A stretch of 64,000 nt of DNA from Candidatus Tidjanibacter faecipullorum (GTDB taxonomy: Bacteria > Bacteroidota > Bacteroidia > Bacteroidales > Rikenellaceae): positions 26,484 to 90,483 of the forward strand of contig DXCC01000008.1 of assembly GCA_019116245.1 (NCBI GenBank), in the 5' to 3' direction. The first letter of the stretch is position 1, and each line of letters opens with the position of its first letter. This document shows, piece after piece, positions 40,782 through 51,141 of this stretch. The notes under the pieces were generated by a model. The model was not told where the DNA came from. It did no database searches and was given only the letters and a program-made list of their open reading frames with translations. Position numbers and translations under genes: made by a program.

Positions 40782-42086
40782 ATGGGCATAGTAGCAATCG
40801 TCGGCCGCCCTAACGTGGGCAAGAGCACCCTTTTCAACCGGCTGGTCGGCATGCGCCAGGCCATCGTGGATGCGACGGCCGGCACCACGCGCGACCGTCA
40901 CTACGGCCGTACGGACTGGAACGGCCGCGAATTTTCGGTGATCGACACGGGCGGTTACACGGTCAACAGCGACGACGTCTTCGAGGACGAGATCCGTCGC
41001 CAGGTGATGCTGGCGATCGACGAGGCCGACGTGATCCTGTTCCTGACGGAGGTCAGCACGGGCATCACCGATCTGGACATGTTCATGGCCGACATCCTGC
41101 GGCGCACATCCAAAAAGGTGCTGCTGGTGGTGAACAAGGTGGACAACAACGAGCAGTACTACGGCACGCACGAGTTCTATGCGCTCGGTCTGGGCGAGCC
41201 CTATGCCATCAGTTCGATGAGCGGCAGCGGTACGGGCGATCTGATGGATGCCATCGTGGCCGCGCTGCCGGACGATTCGCGGAGCCTCTACGAGGAGGGG
41301 TTGCCCCGCATCACGATCGTCGGCCGCCCCAACGTGGGCAAGTCGTCGATGACCAACGCCCTGCTGGGTCAGGAGCGCAACATCGTGACGCCGGTGGCCG
41401 GCACCACGCGCGATTCGGTGCACACGCGCTACAACAAGTTCGGCATGGACTTCTATCTAATCGATACCGCCGGTCTGCGCAAGAAGGGCAAGGTGACCGA
41501 GGATCTGGAGTTCTATTCGGTGATGCGTTCCATCCGGGCCATCGAGAGTTCGGATGTCTGCATCCTGATGCTGGACGCTTCGCAGGGCATCGAGGCGCAG
41601 GACATGAACATCTTCAACCTGATCGTGCGCAACCGCAAGGGGTGTGTGATCGTGGTGAACAAGTGGGACCTCATCCGCAAGGACAACAATACGATGAAGG
41701 AGTGGCGCGAGTTCCTGAAGAGCAAGCTGGCTCCCTTCAGCGACGTGCCGGTCATCTTCACCTCCGTGCCTGACAAGCAGCGCATTCTGGAGGTGTTGCA
41801 GACGGCGCTCCGGGTGTATCAGTCGCGCATCCGCCGCATCTCCACCTCGGAGCTGAACGACTACCTGCTGCCCATCATCGAGGAGACGCCGCCCCCTTCG
41901 ACCAAGGGCAAGTACATCCGCATCAAATACGTGACGCAGTTGCCGAACCCCACGCCGGTCTTCGCCTTCTTCGTCAATCTGCCCCAATACATCAAGGATA
42001 CCTACCGCCGTTTCCTGGAGAACAAGATCCGCGAACGCTGGGATTTCTCCGGCGTGCCGATCCAGATCTATTTCCGGCAGAAATAG
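40782..42086 (+). CDS. der: Ribosome biogenesis GTPase Der (EngA)
   Basis: Two GTPase domains ([28 protein letters not shown]) and KH-like C-terminus. Confidence 0.98.
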   Translation: MGIVAIVGRPNVGKSTLFNRLVGMRQAIVDATAGTTRDRHYGRTDWNGREFSVIDTGGYTVNSDDVFEDEIRRQVMLAIDEADVILFLTEVSTGITDLDMFMADILRRTSKKVLLVVNKVDNNEQYYGTHEFYALGLGEPYAISSMSGSGTGDLMDAIVAALPDDSRSLYEEGLPRITIVGRPNVGKSSMTNALLGQERNIVTPVAGTTRDSVHTRYNKFGMDFYLIDTAGLRKKGKVTEDLEFYSVMRSIRAIESSDVCILMLDASQGIEAQDMNIFNLIVRNRKGCVIVVNKWDLIRKDNNTMKEWREFLKSKLAPFSDVPVIFTSVPDKQRILEVLQTALRVYQSRIRRISTSELNDYLLPIIEETPPPSTKGKYIRIKYVTQLPNPTPVFAFFVNLPQYIKDTYRRFLENKIRERWDFSGVPIQIYFRQK

Positions 42087-42204
42087 CGGCGGCCCGCGTC
42101 CGGCCGGAGCGTACAGAGCGGAGGGGATCCCGACGGAAACCGTCCGCTTTTGTTTTGCCCCGCAGCGCGGCGGCGGAACGTCTCCCTGTAAATCTCTTGC
42201 GATC

Positions 42205-43104
42205 ATGACTTCCCAGCAACGACGTACGATTGCCCTGCCCATTGCGATGGCACTGGGGGCGGTTTTCCACGGATTCTTCAACCGGATCTCCTTCCTGACC
42301 CCGTGGCTGATCTTCGCCATGCTTCTGGTGACTTACTGCCGCATCTCGGCGCGCGAGGTGCGCTTCACGCGGTTCCACTGGGGGCTGCTCACCCTCCAAC
42401 TCGGCGGGGGCGTGCTGCTCTACCTGCTGCTGGCGCCCGTGAACGGTGTGTTGGCACAGGGCGTCTTCATGTGTTCCTTTATCCCCACGGCCATGGCGGC
42501 CACCACCATCGGCGGCATGCTGGGGGCCGATGTGGCCACGATGGCCTCCTTCTGCCTGCTGAGCAACATGGGAGTGGCCGTGGCGGCACCGGTGCTCTTT
42601 GCCCTGATCGGCGCCCATCCGGAGTATTCGTTTCTCCGCTCGCTGACGCTGATCCTGTGGCGCGTGGTGCCGCTGCTGATCCTGCCCTTCGTCTGTGCCG
42701 TGGCGCTCGACCGCTTCCTGCCGCGCTGGCACGAGGCCGTGCGCCGCAGACAGATCGTCTCGTTCTGGCTGTGGGCCGTTTCGCTCACCATCGTCATGGG
42801 ACGTACGGTTGAATTTCTGGTACACCAGCCCCGCGCCCACTACGGCATGGAGATCGCCATGGCCCTGCTGGCGCTGGTGGTCTGCCTGACACAGTTCGCC
42901 GTGGGGCGCACGGTGGGACGGCGATACGGGGATACGGTGGCCGGCGGCCAGTCGCTCGGCCAGAAAAACACCGTGCTGGCCATCTGGATGGCGCAGACGT
43001 GGCTCGACCCGCTCGCTTCGGTGGCTCCGGCGGCCTATGTGGTCTGGCAGAACATCGTGAACAGCATCCAGCTGTGGCGCTACAAGGGGGCCGGCAAGGT
43101 CTGA
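42205..43104 (+). CDS. Bile acid:sodium symporter-like transporter
   Basis: Multi-TM; FMCSFIPTAMAATTIGGMLGADVATMASFCLLSNMGVAVAAPVLF resembles BASS core; family assignment by pattern only. Confidence 0.65.
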   Translation: MTSQQRRTIALPIAMALGAVFHGFFNRISFLTPWLIFAMLLVTYCRISAREVRFTRFHWGLLTLQLGGGVLLYLLLAPVNGVLAQGVFMCSFIPTAMAATTIGGMLGADVATMASFCLLSNMGVAVAAPVLFALIGAHPEYSFLRSLTLILWRVVPLLILPFVCAVALDRFLPRWHEAVRRRQIVSFWLWAVSLTIVMGRTVEFLVHQPRAHYGMEIAMALLALVVCLTQFAVGRTVGRRYGDTVAGGQSLGQKNTVLAIWMAQTWLDPLASVAPAAYVVWQNIVNSIQLWRYKGAGKV

Positions 43105-43117
43105 CGGACAGGGAATC

Positions 43118-44467
43118 ATGGCAGCTTTGGAACATGCGGGCGATCTGACGCGGGGCGGCATCACGGCGACGATGCTGCGCTTTGCCGCGCCGATGATGAT
43201 CGGCAACCTTCTCCAGCAGGGCTACAACCTGGCCGATACCTTTATCGTGGGGCGGCTGCTGGGCCCTTCGGCACTGGCGGCGGTGGGAACCTCCTATACG
43301 CTGATGGTGTTTCTCACCTCCCTGTTCATCGGATTGAGCATGGGCAGTGGTGCGGTCTTCTCGCTCCAGTTCGGCGCGCGCGACGGGGAGGCTCTGCGGC
43401 GTAGCCAGACGGCTGCCCTGTGGCTGATCGGCGGGGTGACCGTGGCGATCAACCTCCTGGCCCTGGCGCTGATCCGTCCCGTCATCGCCCTGCTGCAGAC
43501 CCCTCCGGAGGTGGTCGGCCCGATGTACGACTACCTGCTGGTGATCTTTCTCGGGATGGGTTTTACCTCCTTGTACAACTATTACGCCTGCCTGCTGCGG
43601 GCCGTGGGCGATTCGCTCACGCCGCTGGTCTATCTGGCCGTTGCGGTCGTGCTCAACATCGGCCTCGACCTCTTCTGCATCGCCACGCTGGGGTGGGGGG
43701 TGCGCGGTGCGGCGGTGGCGACCGTGGCCGCCCAGGCGGTGGCCGGCGTGGGGCTGTGTCTCCACACGCTGCACCGCTTTCCGCTCTTCCGCCCCCGCCG
43801 GGGTGCCCTGCGGCCCGACCGGCGCGCCATCCGCGAGATCTTCTCCTACTCGTCGCTGACCTGCCTGCAGCAGTCGGTCATGAATTTCGGCATCCTCATG
43901 GTGCAGGGACTGGTCAACAGCTTCGGCACGGCCGTGATGGCCGCCTTTGCCGTAGCGGTGAAGATCGACTCGTTCGCCTACATGCCGGCCCAGGACTTCG
44001 GCAACGCCTTCTCCACCTTCATCGCCCAAAACTACGGGGCCGGACGCACCGATCGGGTGCGGCAGGGGGTGCGGCGTGCCGTGCTGGCCGTCTCGCTCTT
44101 CTGTCTGGCCGTGTCGGCGGCGGTCTTCGTGTGGGCCGAACCGTTGATGCGGCTGTTCGTTTCGGCCGACGCGGCGGAGATCATCGCCGTCGGCCGCGAA
44201 TACCTGCGCGTGGAGGGCAGCTTCTACATCGGCATCGGGTGGCTCTTCCTGCTCTACGGCTTTTTCCGCGCCGTGCGGATGCCGGGCATGTCGCTTGTGC
44301 TGACGCTCTTTTCGCTCGGTACGCGCGTGGCCCTGGCCTACGGCCTGGCGGCCATTCCGGCTGTCGGCGTGCACGGCATCTGGTGGTCGATCCCGATCGG
44401 CTGGGCCCTGGCCGATGCGGTGGGCTACGGGTGCTATCGCCGCCGTTTCGTGCGTGCCGGGCGGTAG
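43118..44467 (+). CDS. MATE family efflux transporter
   Basis: FAAPMMIGNLLQQGYNLADTFIVGRLLGPSALAAVGTSYTLMVFLTSLFIGLSMGSGAVFS; 12 TM. Confidence 0.95.
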   Translation: MAALEHAGDLTRGGITATMLRFAAPMMIGNLLQQGYNLADTFIVGRLLGPSALAAVGTSYTLMVFLTSLFIGLSMGSGAVFSLQFGARDGEALRRSQTAALWLIGGVTVAINLLALALIRPVIALLQTPPEVVGPMYDYLLVIFLGMGFTSLYNYYACLLRAVGDSLTPLVYLAVAVVLNIGLDLFCIATLGWGVRGAAVATVAAQAVAGVGLCLHTLHRFPLFRPRRGALRPDRRAIREIFSYSSLTCLQQSVMNFGILMVQGLVNSFGTAVMAAFAVAVKIDSFAYMPAQDFGNAFSTFIAQNYGAGRTDRVRQGVRRAVLAVSLFCLAVSAAVFVWAEPLMRLFVSADAAEIIAVGREYLRVEGSFYIGIGWLFLLYGFFRAVRMPGMSLVLTLFSLGTRVALAYGLAAIPAVGVHGIWWSIPIGWALADAVGYGCYRRRFVRAGR

Positions 44468-44487
44468 CGAGCCTTGCGGCCGGACAC

Positions 44488-44524
44488 AACAAAGGGGGCG
44501 CGATCCATCGGAATCGCGCCCCCT
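44488..44524. terminator. Convergent terminator between MATE and nucleoside phosphorylase genes
   Basis: AAAGGGGGCGCGATCC...GGAATCGCGCCCCCTGT hairpin. Confidence 0.75.
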
Positions 44525-44541
44525 GTCTCTTTGCCGGGCGG

Positions 44542-45417
44542 CTACTCGGTCAGCCGTGCGAGGGCGGTGTCGATCATGTGGCCGATCAGCGCCTGATAGT
44601 CCGTGTCGGAGTCGTGGGCAACCCGCTGGGCGATCACCGTGCAGATCGTGGCGGCGCGGTGGCCCATCAGGGCGGCCAGACCGGCCACGGCCGAACTCTC
44701 CATCTCGCAGTTGGTGACGTGCAGGCCGTCGAAGGAGAAGGCCGCCAGCCGTTCGAGCAGGCCCGGGTCGGCGGGGGCGAGCCGCAGGTAGCGTCCCTGC
44801 GGGGCGTAGAAGCCGGGAGCGGAGATGGTGATGCCCGGTACGGTGTCGTGGCGGAACAGTTCGGCCAGGGAGCCATCGGCGTCGATGCAGTAGGGGGTGG
44901 CTAGCCGCGGATCGGGTTTCACCTGCTCCAGCATGGCCTGTTCCATGGCGAGGTTGCAGACCCGCTCGCGTCCGGCGTAGAAGTTCAGCAGGCCGTCCAT
45001 GCCGATTGAGGTGTGCGAGAAGATGAGCGAACCGATGGCCAGATCGGACTGCAGGGCGCCGCAGGTGCCCAGCCGCAGCAGGGTGAGCTGCCGGAACTGC
45101 GGACGTACGGTGCGCGAGGTCAGGTCGATGTTGGCCAGGGCGTCCAGCTCGGTCAGCACGATGTCGATGTTGTCCGTGCCGATGCCGGTCGAGACGACCG
45201 AGAGGCGTTTGCCCCGGAAGGTGCCGGTCACGGTGTGAAATTCGCGGTTGGAGACTTCCTCTTCGCGCGTGTCGAAGCGGGCGGCGACGGTCTCGACGCG
45301 TCCCGGGTCGCCGACCAGCAGCACCGTGTCGGCCAGCTGTTCGGGGCGCAGGTGGAGATGAAATACGGAGCCGTCGTCGTTGAGGATCAGCTCCGAGGCG
45401 GGAATGGTTCGCTTCAT
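44542..45417 (-). CDS. Nucleoside (uridine) phosphorylase
   Basis: LVGDPGRVETVAARFD...VVSTGIGTDNIDIVLTELDAL...LRLGTCGALQ...NCEMESSAVAGLAALMGH. Confidence 0.92.
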   Translation of the reverse strand: MKRTIPASELILNDDGSVFHLHLRPEQLADTVLLVGDPGRVETVAARFDTREEEVSNREFHTVTGTFRGKRLSVVSTGIGTDNIDIVLTELDALANIDLTSRTVRPQFRQLTLLRLGTCGALQSDLAIGSLIFSHTSIGMDGLLNFYAGRERVCNLAMEQAMLEQVKPDPRLATPYCIDADGSLAELFRHDTVPGITISAPGFYAPQGRYLRLAPADPGLLERLAAFSFDGLHVTNCEMESSAVAGLAALMGHRAATICTVIAQRVAHDSDTDYQALIGHMIDTALARLTE

Positions 45418-45490
45418 GGGGAATTCGCTTTTTTATTGCGATAAAAATAACTATTTTCGTCCGATATAAAAACTTCCTGAATCGAATTTT

Positions 45491-46879
45491 ATGACGTTGA
45501 TAAAGTCCATCTCCGGCATCCGGGGAACCATCGGCGGCGTGGCAGGCGACAACCTCACCCCGCCGGACATCGTGAAATTTACGGTCGGCTACACCCGTTG
45601 GCTGGCCGAACACAACCACAAGGAGCATCGTCGGGTCGTTGTGGGCCGCGATGCGCGCATTTCGGGCGACATGGTGGCCTCGCTGGTCAAGGGTACCCTC
45701 ATGGGGTGCGGCGTGGATGTAATCGACGTGGGGCTGTGCACCACGCCGGGTGTCGAACTGGCCGTGACTACCAAGCGGGCCGACGGCGGCATCATCATCA
45801 CCGCCAGCCACAACCCCCGCCAGTGGAACGCGCTGAAGCTGCTCAACGACCGCGGCGAATTCCTGAGCGACGCCGACGGCCACCGCGTGCTGGAACTGGC
45901 CGAAGCCGGCGGAGCGGAGTTCCCCGACGTGGACTGGCTGGGCCATGTGGTCGAGAGCGGCTCCTTCGGCGAGCAGCACATCGACATGGTGCTGGCCCTG
46001 CCGCTGGTCGATGTCGAGGCGGTGCGTGCCCGTCACTTCAAGGCGGTGGTCGATCCGGTCAACTCGGTCGGCGCGCTGGTCATCCCGCGCCTGCTGGAGC
46101 GCATGGGCGTTGAGGTGATCTGCCTGAACAGTACGCCCGACGGCAACTTTGCCCACAATCCCGAACCCATTGCCGAGAATCTGACGCAGATCATGGAGGC
46201 GGTCCGCCACCACGGTGCCGATCTGGGCGTGGTGGTCGATCCCGACGTGGACCGGCTGGCCTTCGTGTGCGAGAACGGCGAACTCTTCGGCGAGGAGTAC
46301 ACGCTCGTTTCGGTGGCCGACTATGTGCTGTCGGTCACGCCCGGCAATACGGTCTCGAACCTCAGTTCGACGCGTGCCCTGCGTGACGTGACCGAGCGGC
46401 ACGGCGGCTCCTATTCGGCGGCGGCCGTGGGCGAGGTCAATGTGGTGGCCGAAATGAAGCGGACCGGCGCCGTGATCGGCGGCGAGGGCAACGGCGGTGT
46501 CATCTATCCCGCGCTCCACTACGGCCGCGACGCGCTGGTGGGCACGGCGCTCTTCATGACCCTGCTGGCCAGGAGCGGCAAGCGCATGACCGAACTGCGC
46601 CGCAGTTATCCCGCCTACTACATTGCCAAAACGAAGATCACGCTGACGCCCGACATGGACGTGAAGAGCATCCTGGCCGTGATGAAGGACCGCTACGCCG
46701 GCAAGGGGCGCATCACCGACATCGACGGCGTGAAGATCGACTTCCCCGACAGTTGGGTGCACATGCGCAGTTCGAACACCGAACCGATCATCCGTATCTA
46801 TGCCGAGAGCGGCGACCGCCGTTCGGCCGAGAAGCTGGCGGCCGACTTCATGGCCGAGATCCAGAGCCTGCGGGCCTGA
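45491..46879 (+). CDS. glmM: Phosphoglucosamine mutase-type phosphohexomutase
   Basis: SISGIRGTIGG...VVGRDARISGDM...GIIITASHNPRQWNALKLL...VDPDVDRLAFV...GGEGNGGVI...MRSSNTEPIIRIYAES. Confidence 0.9.
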   Translation: MTLIKSISGIRGTIGGVAGDNLTPPDIVKFTVGYTRWLAEHNHKEHRRVVVGRDARISGDMVASLVKGTLMGCGVDVIDVGLCTTPGVELAVTTKRADGGIIITASHNPRQWNALKLLNDRGEFLSDADGHRVLELAEAGGAEFPDVDWLGHVVESGSFGEQHIDMVLALPLVDVEAVRARHFKAVVDPVNSVGALVIPRLLERMGVEVICLNSTPDGNFAHNPEPIAENLTQIMEAVRHHGADLGVVVDPDVDRLAFVCENGELFGEEYTLVSVADYVLSVTPGNTVSNLSSTRALRDVTERHGGSYSAAAVGEVNVVAEMKRTGAVIGGEGNGGVIYPALHYGRDALVGTALFMTLLARSGKRMTELRRSYPAYYIAKTKITLTPDMDVKSILAVMKDRYAGKGRITDIDGVKIDFPDSWVHMRSSNTEPIIRIYAESGDRRSAEKLAADFMAEIQSLRA

Positions 46880-46933
46880 TCCGTCATCCGCAACCGTTTG
46901 ACCACACACAGCAACAACAAGTATCACATACAC

Positions 46934-48301
46934 ATGGAAGCAAAACAGTATATCGAACAGAACCGCGACCGGTTTCTGGAGGAGCTTTTCGAACTGCTCC
47001 GCATTCCTTCGGTGAGTGCGCAGAGCAGCCACAAGGGAGACATGGTGCGTGCGGCCGAGTGGCTGCGCGACGCGCTCCTCAAGGCGGGGGCCGACATGGC
47101 CGAGGTGATGCCCACCGAGGGCAACCCGGTGGTCTTTGCCCGCAAGATCGTTGATCCGGCCCTGCCGACCGTCCTCGTCTACGGCCACTACGACGTGATG
47201 CCTGAGGATCCGATCGAGGAGTGGAAGACCGTACCCTTCGAACCCGTCGTGAAGGACGGACGCATCTGGGGCCGCGGCGCCAACGACGACAAGGGTCAGC
47301 TCTACATGCACGCCAAGGCGTTCGAGACGCTCGTGGCGACCGGCACGCTGCCCTGCAACGTGAAGTTCATGCTCGAGGGCGAGGAGGAGATCGGTTCCAA
47401 GAGCCTCTACAAATGGTGCGAGGACAACCGCGAACTGGCTGCGGCCGACATCATTCTCGTGTCGGATACCAGCCTGATTGCCTGGGATGTACCCTCGATC
47501 ACCTGCGGCCTGCGCGGCTTGTGCTACATGCAGGTGGAGGTGACGGGTCCCGACAAGGATCTCCATTCGGGCCTGTTCGGCGGTGCGGTGGCCAATCCGG
47601 CCAATGTGCTGGCCGGCATGATTGCCAAGCTGGTCGATGAGCAGGGCCACATCACCATCCCCGGGTTCTACGACGACGTGCGCGTGCTGACTCCCGCCGA
47701 GCGCGAGGCCTTCAACAAGGCCCCCTTCGATCTGGAGCGTTACAAACAGTTGATCGACATTCCCGACGTGGCCGGTGAGGCGGGCTACACGACGATCGAA
47801 CGCACCGGCGTGCGGCCGTCGCTCGACGTGAACGGCATCTGGGGCGGCTACACCGAGGAGGGCACCAAGACGATCATTCCCTCCCGGGCTTCGGCCAAGA
47901 TCTCGATGCGTCTGGTGCCGAACCAGGACTACCCCAAGATCGCCGTGCTCTTCGAGGAGTATTTCCGCAGCCTGGCGCCGGCCGGCGTACGGGTCAAGGT
48001 GGAGGCGCTCCACGGCGGCCAGCCCTACGTGGCTCCTTCGGATCTGCCCGCCTACCATGCTGCCGAGAAGGCCATGGAGGCTACCTTCGGCAAGAAACCC
48101 CTGCCGTTCTATTCGGGCGGCAGCATCCCGATCATCAGTGGTTTCGAGTCGATTCTGGGCATCAAGTCGATTCTGATGGGCTTCGGCCTCGACCGCGATG
48201 CGATCCACTCGCCGAACGAAAGCTACGGTTTGGATAACTTCTTCCGCGGCATCGAGACGATCACGCTGTTCTATAAATATTTCGCTGAACTGCAGAAATA
48301 G
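46934..48301 (+). CDS. M20 family dipeptidase
   Basis: LLRIPSVSAQSSHKGDM...TVLVYGHYDVMPEDPIEEWKTVPFEP...WGRGANDDKGQLYMH...LEGEEEIGSKSL...DLHSGLFGG. Confidence 0.95.
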   Translation: MEAKQYIEQNRDRFLEELFELLRIPSVSAQSSHKGDMVRAAEWLRDALLKAGADMAEVMPTEGNPVVFARKIVDPALPTVLVYGHYDVMPEDPIEEWKTVPFEPVVKDGRIWGRGANDDKGQLYMHAKAFETLVATGTLPCNVKFMLEGEEEIGSKSLYKWCEDNRELAAADIILVSDTSLIAWDVPSITCGLRGLCYMQVEVTGPDKDLHSGLFGGAVANPANVLAGMIAKLVDEQGHITIPGFYDDVRVLTPAEREAFNKAPFDLERYKQLIDIPDVAGEAGYTTIERTGVRPSLDVNGIWGGYTEEGTKTIIPSRASAKISMRLVPNQDYPKIAVLFEEYFRSLAPAGVRVKVEALHGGQPYVAPSDLPAYHAAEKAMEATFGKKPLPFYSGGSIPIISGFESILGIKSILMGFGLDRDAIHSPNESYGLDNFFRGIETITLFYKYFAELQK

Positions 48302-48320
48302 TTGAAAACCTGCGGCACTG

Positions 48321-48367
48321 CGGGAAGAGGACGGAGGTGCGGCTTCCGGCTCTTCCCGTAGTCCTTT
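48321..48367 (+). terminator. Terminator after M20 dipeptidase gene
   Basis: CGGGAAGAG...CTCTTCCCG followed by TAGTCCTTTTT. Confidence 0.75.
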
Positions 48368-48383
48368 TTGGAAGGAGAGGAAT

Positions 48384-49202
48384 ATGGACGGATTCCAGGG
48401 AGCGGCCATGCGGCCGCCGGTCGTGCTGTCGATTGCCGGTTCGGACCCCTCGGGGGGAGCCGGTATCCAGGCCGACACGAAGACCGTGTCGGCGCTCGGC
48501 GGCTACGCGGCAACGGCCATTACGGCCGTCACGGTGCAGAATACGCGGGGCGTCACGGCGGTCGAATACCTGCCTGCGGCGCTGGTGGTGGCCCAGATCG
48601 ACGCCGTGCTCGACGACCTGCATCCCGATGCGGTCAAGATCGGCATGACCGGCACGGCCGCCATCGTGCGGAGCGTGGCAGCCGCCCTGCGCGGCTACGG
48701 GTCGCCGTGTGTGGTACTTGACCCGGTGGCGGTGTCCACCAGCGGCCGGGCGCTCATCGAGGAGGAGGCCCTGGCGGCGTTGTGCGACGAGGTGTTTCCG
48801 CTGTGCCGGCTCGTTACGCCCAACCTGAACGAGGCCGAACGGCTGCTCGGCCACCCCGTGACCACCGTGGAGGAGATGGAGCAGGGGGCGGAGGAGCTGT
48901 TCCGCCGCTACGGATGCGCCTTTCTGGTGAAGGGCGGTCACCTGGCGGGCGACCGGATGACCGACGTGCTCTGTGACGGGGCGATCAGCCGGTTCGACAG
49001 TCCGCGCATTGCTACGGGCAACCTGCACGGCACCGGTTGTACGCTCTCCTCCGCCATCGCTACGGGGCTGGCCTCCGGCCGGACGCTGCGTGAGGCGGTG
49101 GGCCAGGGCAAGGCCTACATGGACCGGGCCATCGCGGCCGCACGGGATCTGCACATCGGCTCCGGCAACGGGCCCTTGTGGCACTTTCCCGACCGACGCT
49201 GA
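48384..49202 (+). CDS. thiD: Bifunctional hydroxymethylpyrimidine kinase/phosphomethylpyrimidine kinase
   Basis: [44 protein letters not shown]...[13 protein letters not shown]...[15 protein letters not shown]. Confidence 0.97.
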   Translation: MDGFQGAAMRPPVVLSIAGSDPSGGAGIQADTKTVSALGGYAATAITAVTVQNTRGVTAVEYLPAALVVAQIDAVLDDLHPDAVKIGMTGTAAIVRSVAAALRGYGSPCVVLDPVAVSTSGRALIEEEALAALCDEVFPLCRLVTPNLNEAERLLGHPVTTVEEMEQGAEELFRRYGCAFLVKGGHLAGDRMTDVLCDGAISRFDSPRIATGNLHGTGCTLSSAIATGLASGRTLREAVGQGKAYMDRAIAAARDLHIGSGNGPLWHFPDRR

Positions 49203-49256
49203 CCGGACGGCGGCTTCGGCCCGCATCCGGTCGTTCACTACGCTACCGACACCGAC

Positions 49257-49868
49257 ATGGAACTGATCGTATTGACCGCGCCCGAGTGGCTGCCCGACGA
49301 GACGGCGGCCCTCTCGGCGCTCTTTGAACAGGGGCTTCAGCGGCTCCACCTGCGCAAACCGGCGGCGACCTCCGCCGAGACGGAAGCCTTCATCGCCGGG
49401 CTGCCTGCCGCCGTGCGGCCGCGGATCGTGCTGCACGACCATTTCGCGCTCCAGCCCCGCCTCGGACTGGGGGGCATCCACCTGAACGGACGCAATCCCG
49501 TTCCGCCGTCCGACGTGACGGGTACGGTGAGCCGTTCCTGTCATTCGCTGGCGGAGGTGGCGGCGTGGCGCGACCGGCTCGACTACCTCTTTCTCAGTCC
49601 CGTGTTCGACAGCATCTCCAAGCAGGGCTACCGGGCGGGATTCGCTCCGGAGGAGTTGCTCCGTGCCGCCCGCGAGGGAATCATCGACCGCCGGGTGATG
49701 GCGCTGGGAGGCATCACGCCGGACAATCTGGCCCGGGTGCGGGCGTGGGGATTCGGCGGTGCGGCCGTGCTGGGCGACCTGTGGCAGGGCTACCGGGGGG
49801 CGGACGACCTGCCGGAATTGTTGCGCCGCTTCGGGGCGTTGCAGCGGGCGGCCGATTTCGGGCGGTGA
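49257..49868 (+). CDS. Thiamine phosphate synthase family protein (ThiE/TenI-like)
   Basis: LFEQGLQRLHLRKP...VLHDHFALQPRLGLGGIHLN...SRSCHSLAEVAAWRDRLDYLFLSPVFDSISKQGYR...ALGGITPDNLARVRAWGFGGAAVLGDLW. Confidence 0.9.
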   Translation: MELIVLTAPEWLPDETAALSALFEQGLQRLHLRKPAATSAETEAFIAGLPAAVRPRIVLHDHFALQPRLGLGGIHLNGRNPVPPSDVTGTVSRSCHSLAEVAAWRDRLDYLFLSPVFDSISKQGYRAGFAPEELLRAAREGIIDRRVMALGGITPDNLARVRAWGFGGAAVLGDLWQGYRGADDLPELLRRFGALQRAADFGR

Positions 49869-49926
49869 GGGGAGCGGCCACCGCAAATTTCTCCCTATCT
49901 TTGCAGACAGTCAATCAAGCACAATC

Positions 49927-50808
49927 ATGCACAAATCGGGTTTTGTCAATATCATCGGTAACCCTAACGTGGGCAAATCGACCCTGATGAACGAACTGGT
50001 CGGCGAACGGCTCTCGATCATTACCTCCAAGGCGCAGACCACGCGCCACCGGATCATGGGCATCGTCAACGGCGACGACTTCCAGATCGTCTATTCCGAT
50101 ACGCCGGGTATCCTGAAACCTGCCTACAAGCTGCAGGAGTCGATGATGCACTTCGTGTCGGATGCCCTGTCGGATGCCGACGTGATTCTCTACGTGACCG
50201 ACACCGTGGAGCGGGGCGACGAGACCTCGGAGGCGATCGTGGCTACGTTGGCCCGCGGCACGACTCCCGTCATCGTGGTCATCAACAAGATCGACCTCAC
50301 CACGCAGGAGCAGCTCGAGGAGCTGGTGGGCCGTTGGCACGACAGGTTGCCTTCGGCGGCCGTAGTGCCCGTGTCGGCGCTCAACCGTTTCAATATGGAG
50401 GGGCTGCTCGATGCGATTGTCGCCCGCCTGCCCGAAGGGGAGCCCTACTATCCGAAAGATACGCTGACCGACCGGCCGCTCCGCTTCTTCGCGTCGGAGA
50501 TCATCCGCGAGAAGATCCTGCTCAACTACCAGAAGGAGATTCCCTACAGCGTGGAGATCGCCATTGAGGAGTACCGGGAAGAGCCGACCATCGACCGCAT
50601 TGCGGCGACCATCTATGTGGCGCGCGAATCGCAGAAGGCGATCCTCATCGGCCGCCGCGGCGAGATGCTCAAGAAGGTGGGCACGGCTGCCCGCATCGAT
50701 CTGGAGAAGTTCCTGGACAAGAAGGTGTTCCTGCAACTCTTCGTCAAGGTGAGCGACAACTGGCGCGATTCCGACAAGCAGCTGCGCCGCTTCGGCTACA
50801 TGGAGTAG
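49927..50808 (+). CDS. era: GTPase Era
   Basis: [43 protein letters not shown]...DTPGILKP...KH domain IGRRGEMLKKVGTAARIDLEKFLDKKVFLQLFVKV. Confidence 0.98.
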   Translation: MHKSGFVNIIGNPNVGKSTLMNELVGERLSIITSKAQTTRHRIMGIVNGDDFQIVYSDTPGILKPAYKLQESMMHFVSDALSDADVILYVTDTVERGDETSEAIVATLARGTTPVIVVINKIDLTTQEQLEELVGRWHDRLPSAAVVPVSALNRFNMEGLLDAIVARLPEGEPYYPKDTLTDRPLRFFASEIIREKILLNYQKEIPYSVEIAIEEYREEPTIDRIAATIYVARESQKAILIGRRGEMLKKVGTAARIDLEKFLDKKVFLQLFVKVSDNWRDSDKQLRRFGYME

Positions 50809-50874
50809 TCGTTTGCTGTTGCCGCCCGGGAGGATCGGCCGCCCGTTGGCGGAATGGATTGAGGTAAAACATAC

Positions 50875-50920
50875 AGTTCCCGCACAAACCTTCGGGTTTG
50901 TGCGGGAACTTTCGTTTTTG
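50875..50920 (+). terminator. Terminator after era
   Basis: AGTTCCCGCACAAACC-TTC-GGGTTTGTGCGGGAACT then TTCGTTTTT. Confidence 0.9.
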
Positions 50921-51047
50921 GAAGCGGCTGTATCCGGGCCGCTTGTCGTTTTCGCTTCGGAACTGCCGCATGGTCGGCCCAACGGCCGGGGTGATCTGCC
51001 CGTTGTGCCCCTCGTGTCGTGAGTTGCTCCTCCGCATAACGGCCCTA

Positions 51048-51091
51048 ATAAAAAACGACGCACGGTCCCCGAAAGGAACGTGCGTCGTTGC
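51048..51091 (-). terminator. Terminator of hydrogenase operon (minus)
   Basis: AAAAAACGACGCACG...CGTGCGTCGTT; T-tract on minus strand. Confidence 0.85.
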
Positions 51092-51141
51092 GCTTGTGGA
51101 GGGAGAGAGGCGTTGTGCGCCTTCTCCGCAGCGAGCGTGGC

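Noticed and set aside
48302-48383. TPP riboswitch upstream of thiD
   Set aside because: The gap is only ~80 nt and is accounted for by a terminator hairpin; no TPP aptamer motifs.
42794-48478. 1894-aa minus-strand ORF opposite MATE, nucleoside phosphorylase, glmM and M20 peptidase genes
   Set aside because: Composition is typical of antisense shadow ORFs in GC-rich DNA and it overlaps several well-supported genes.
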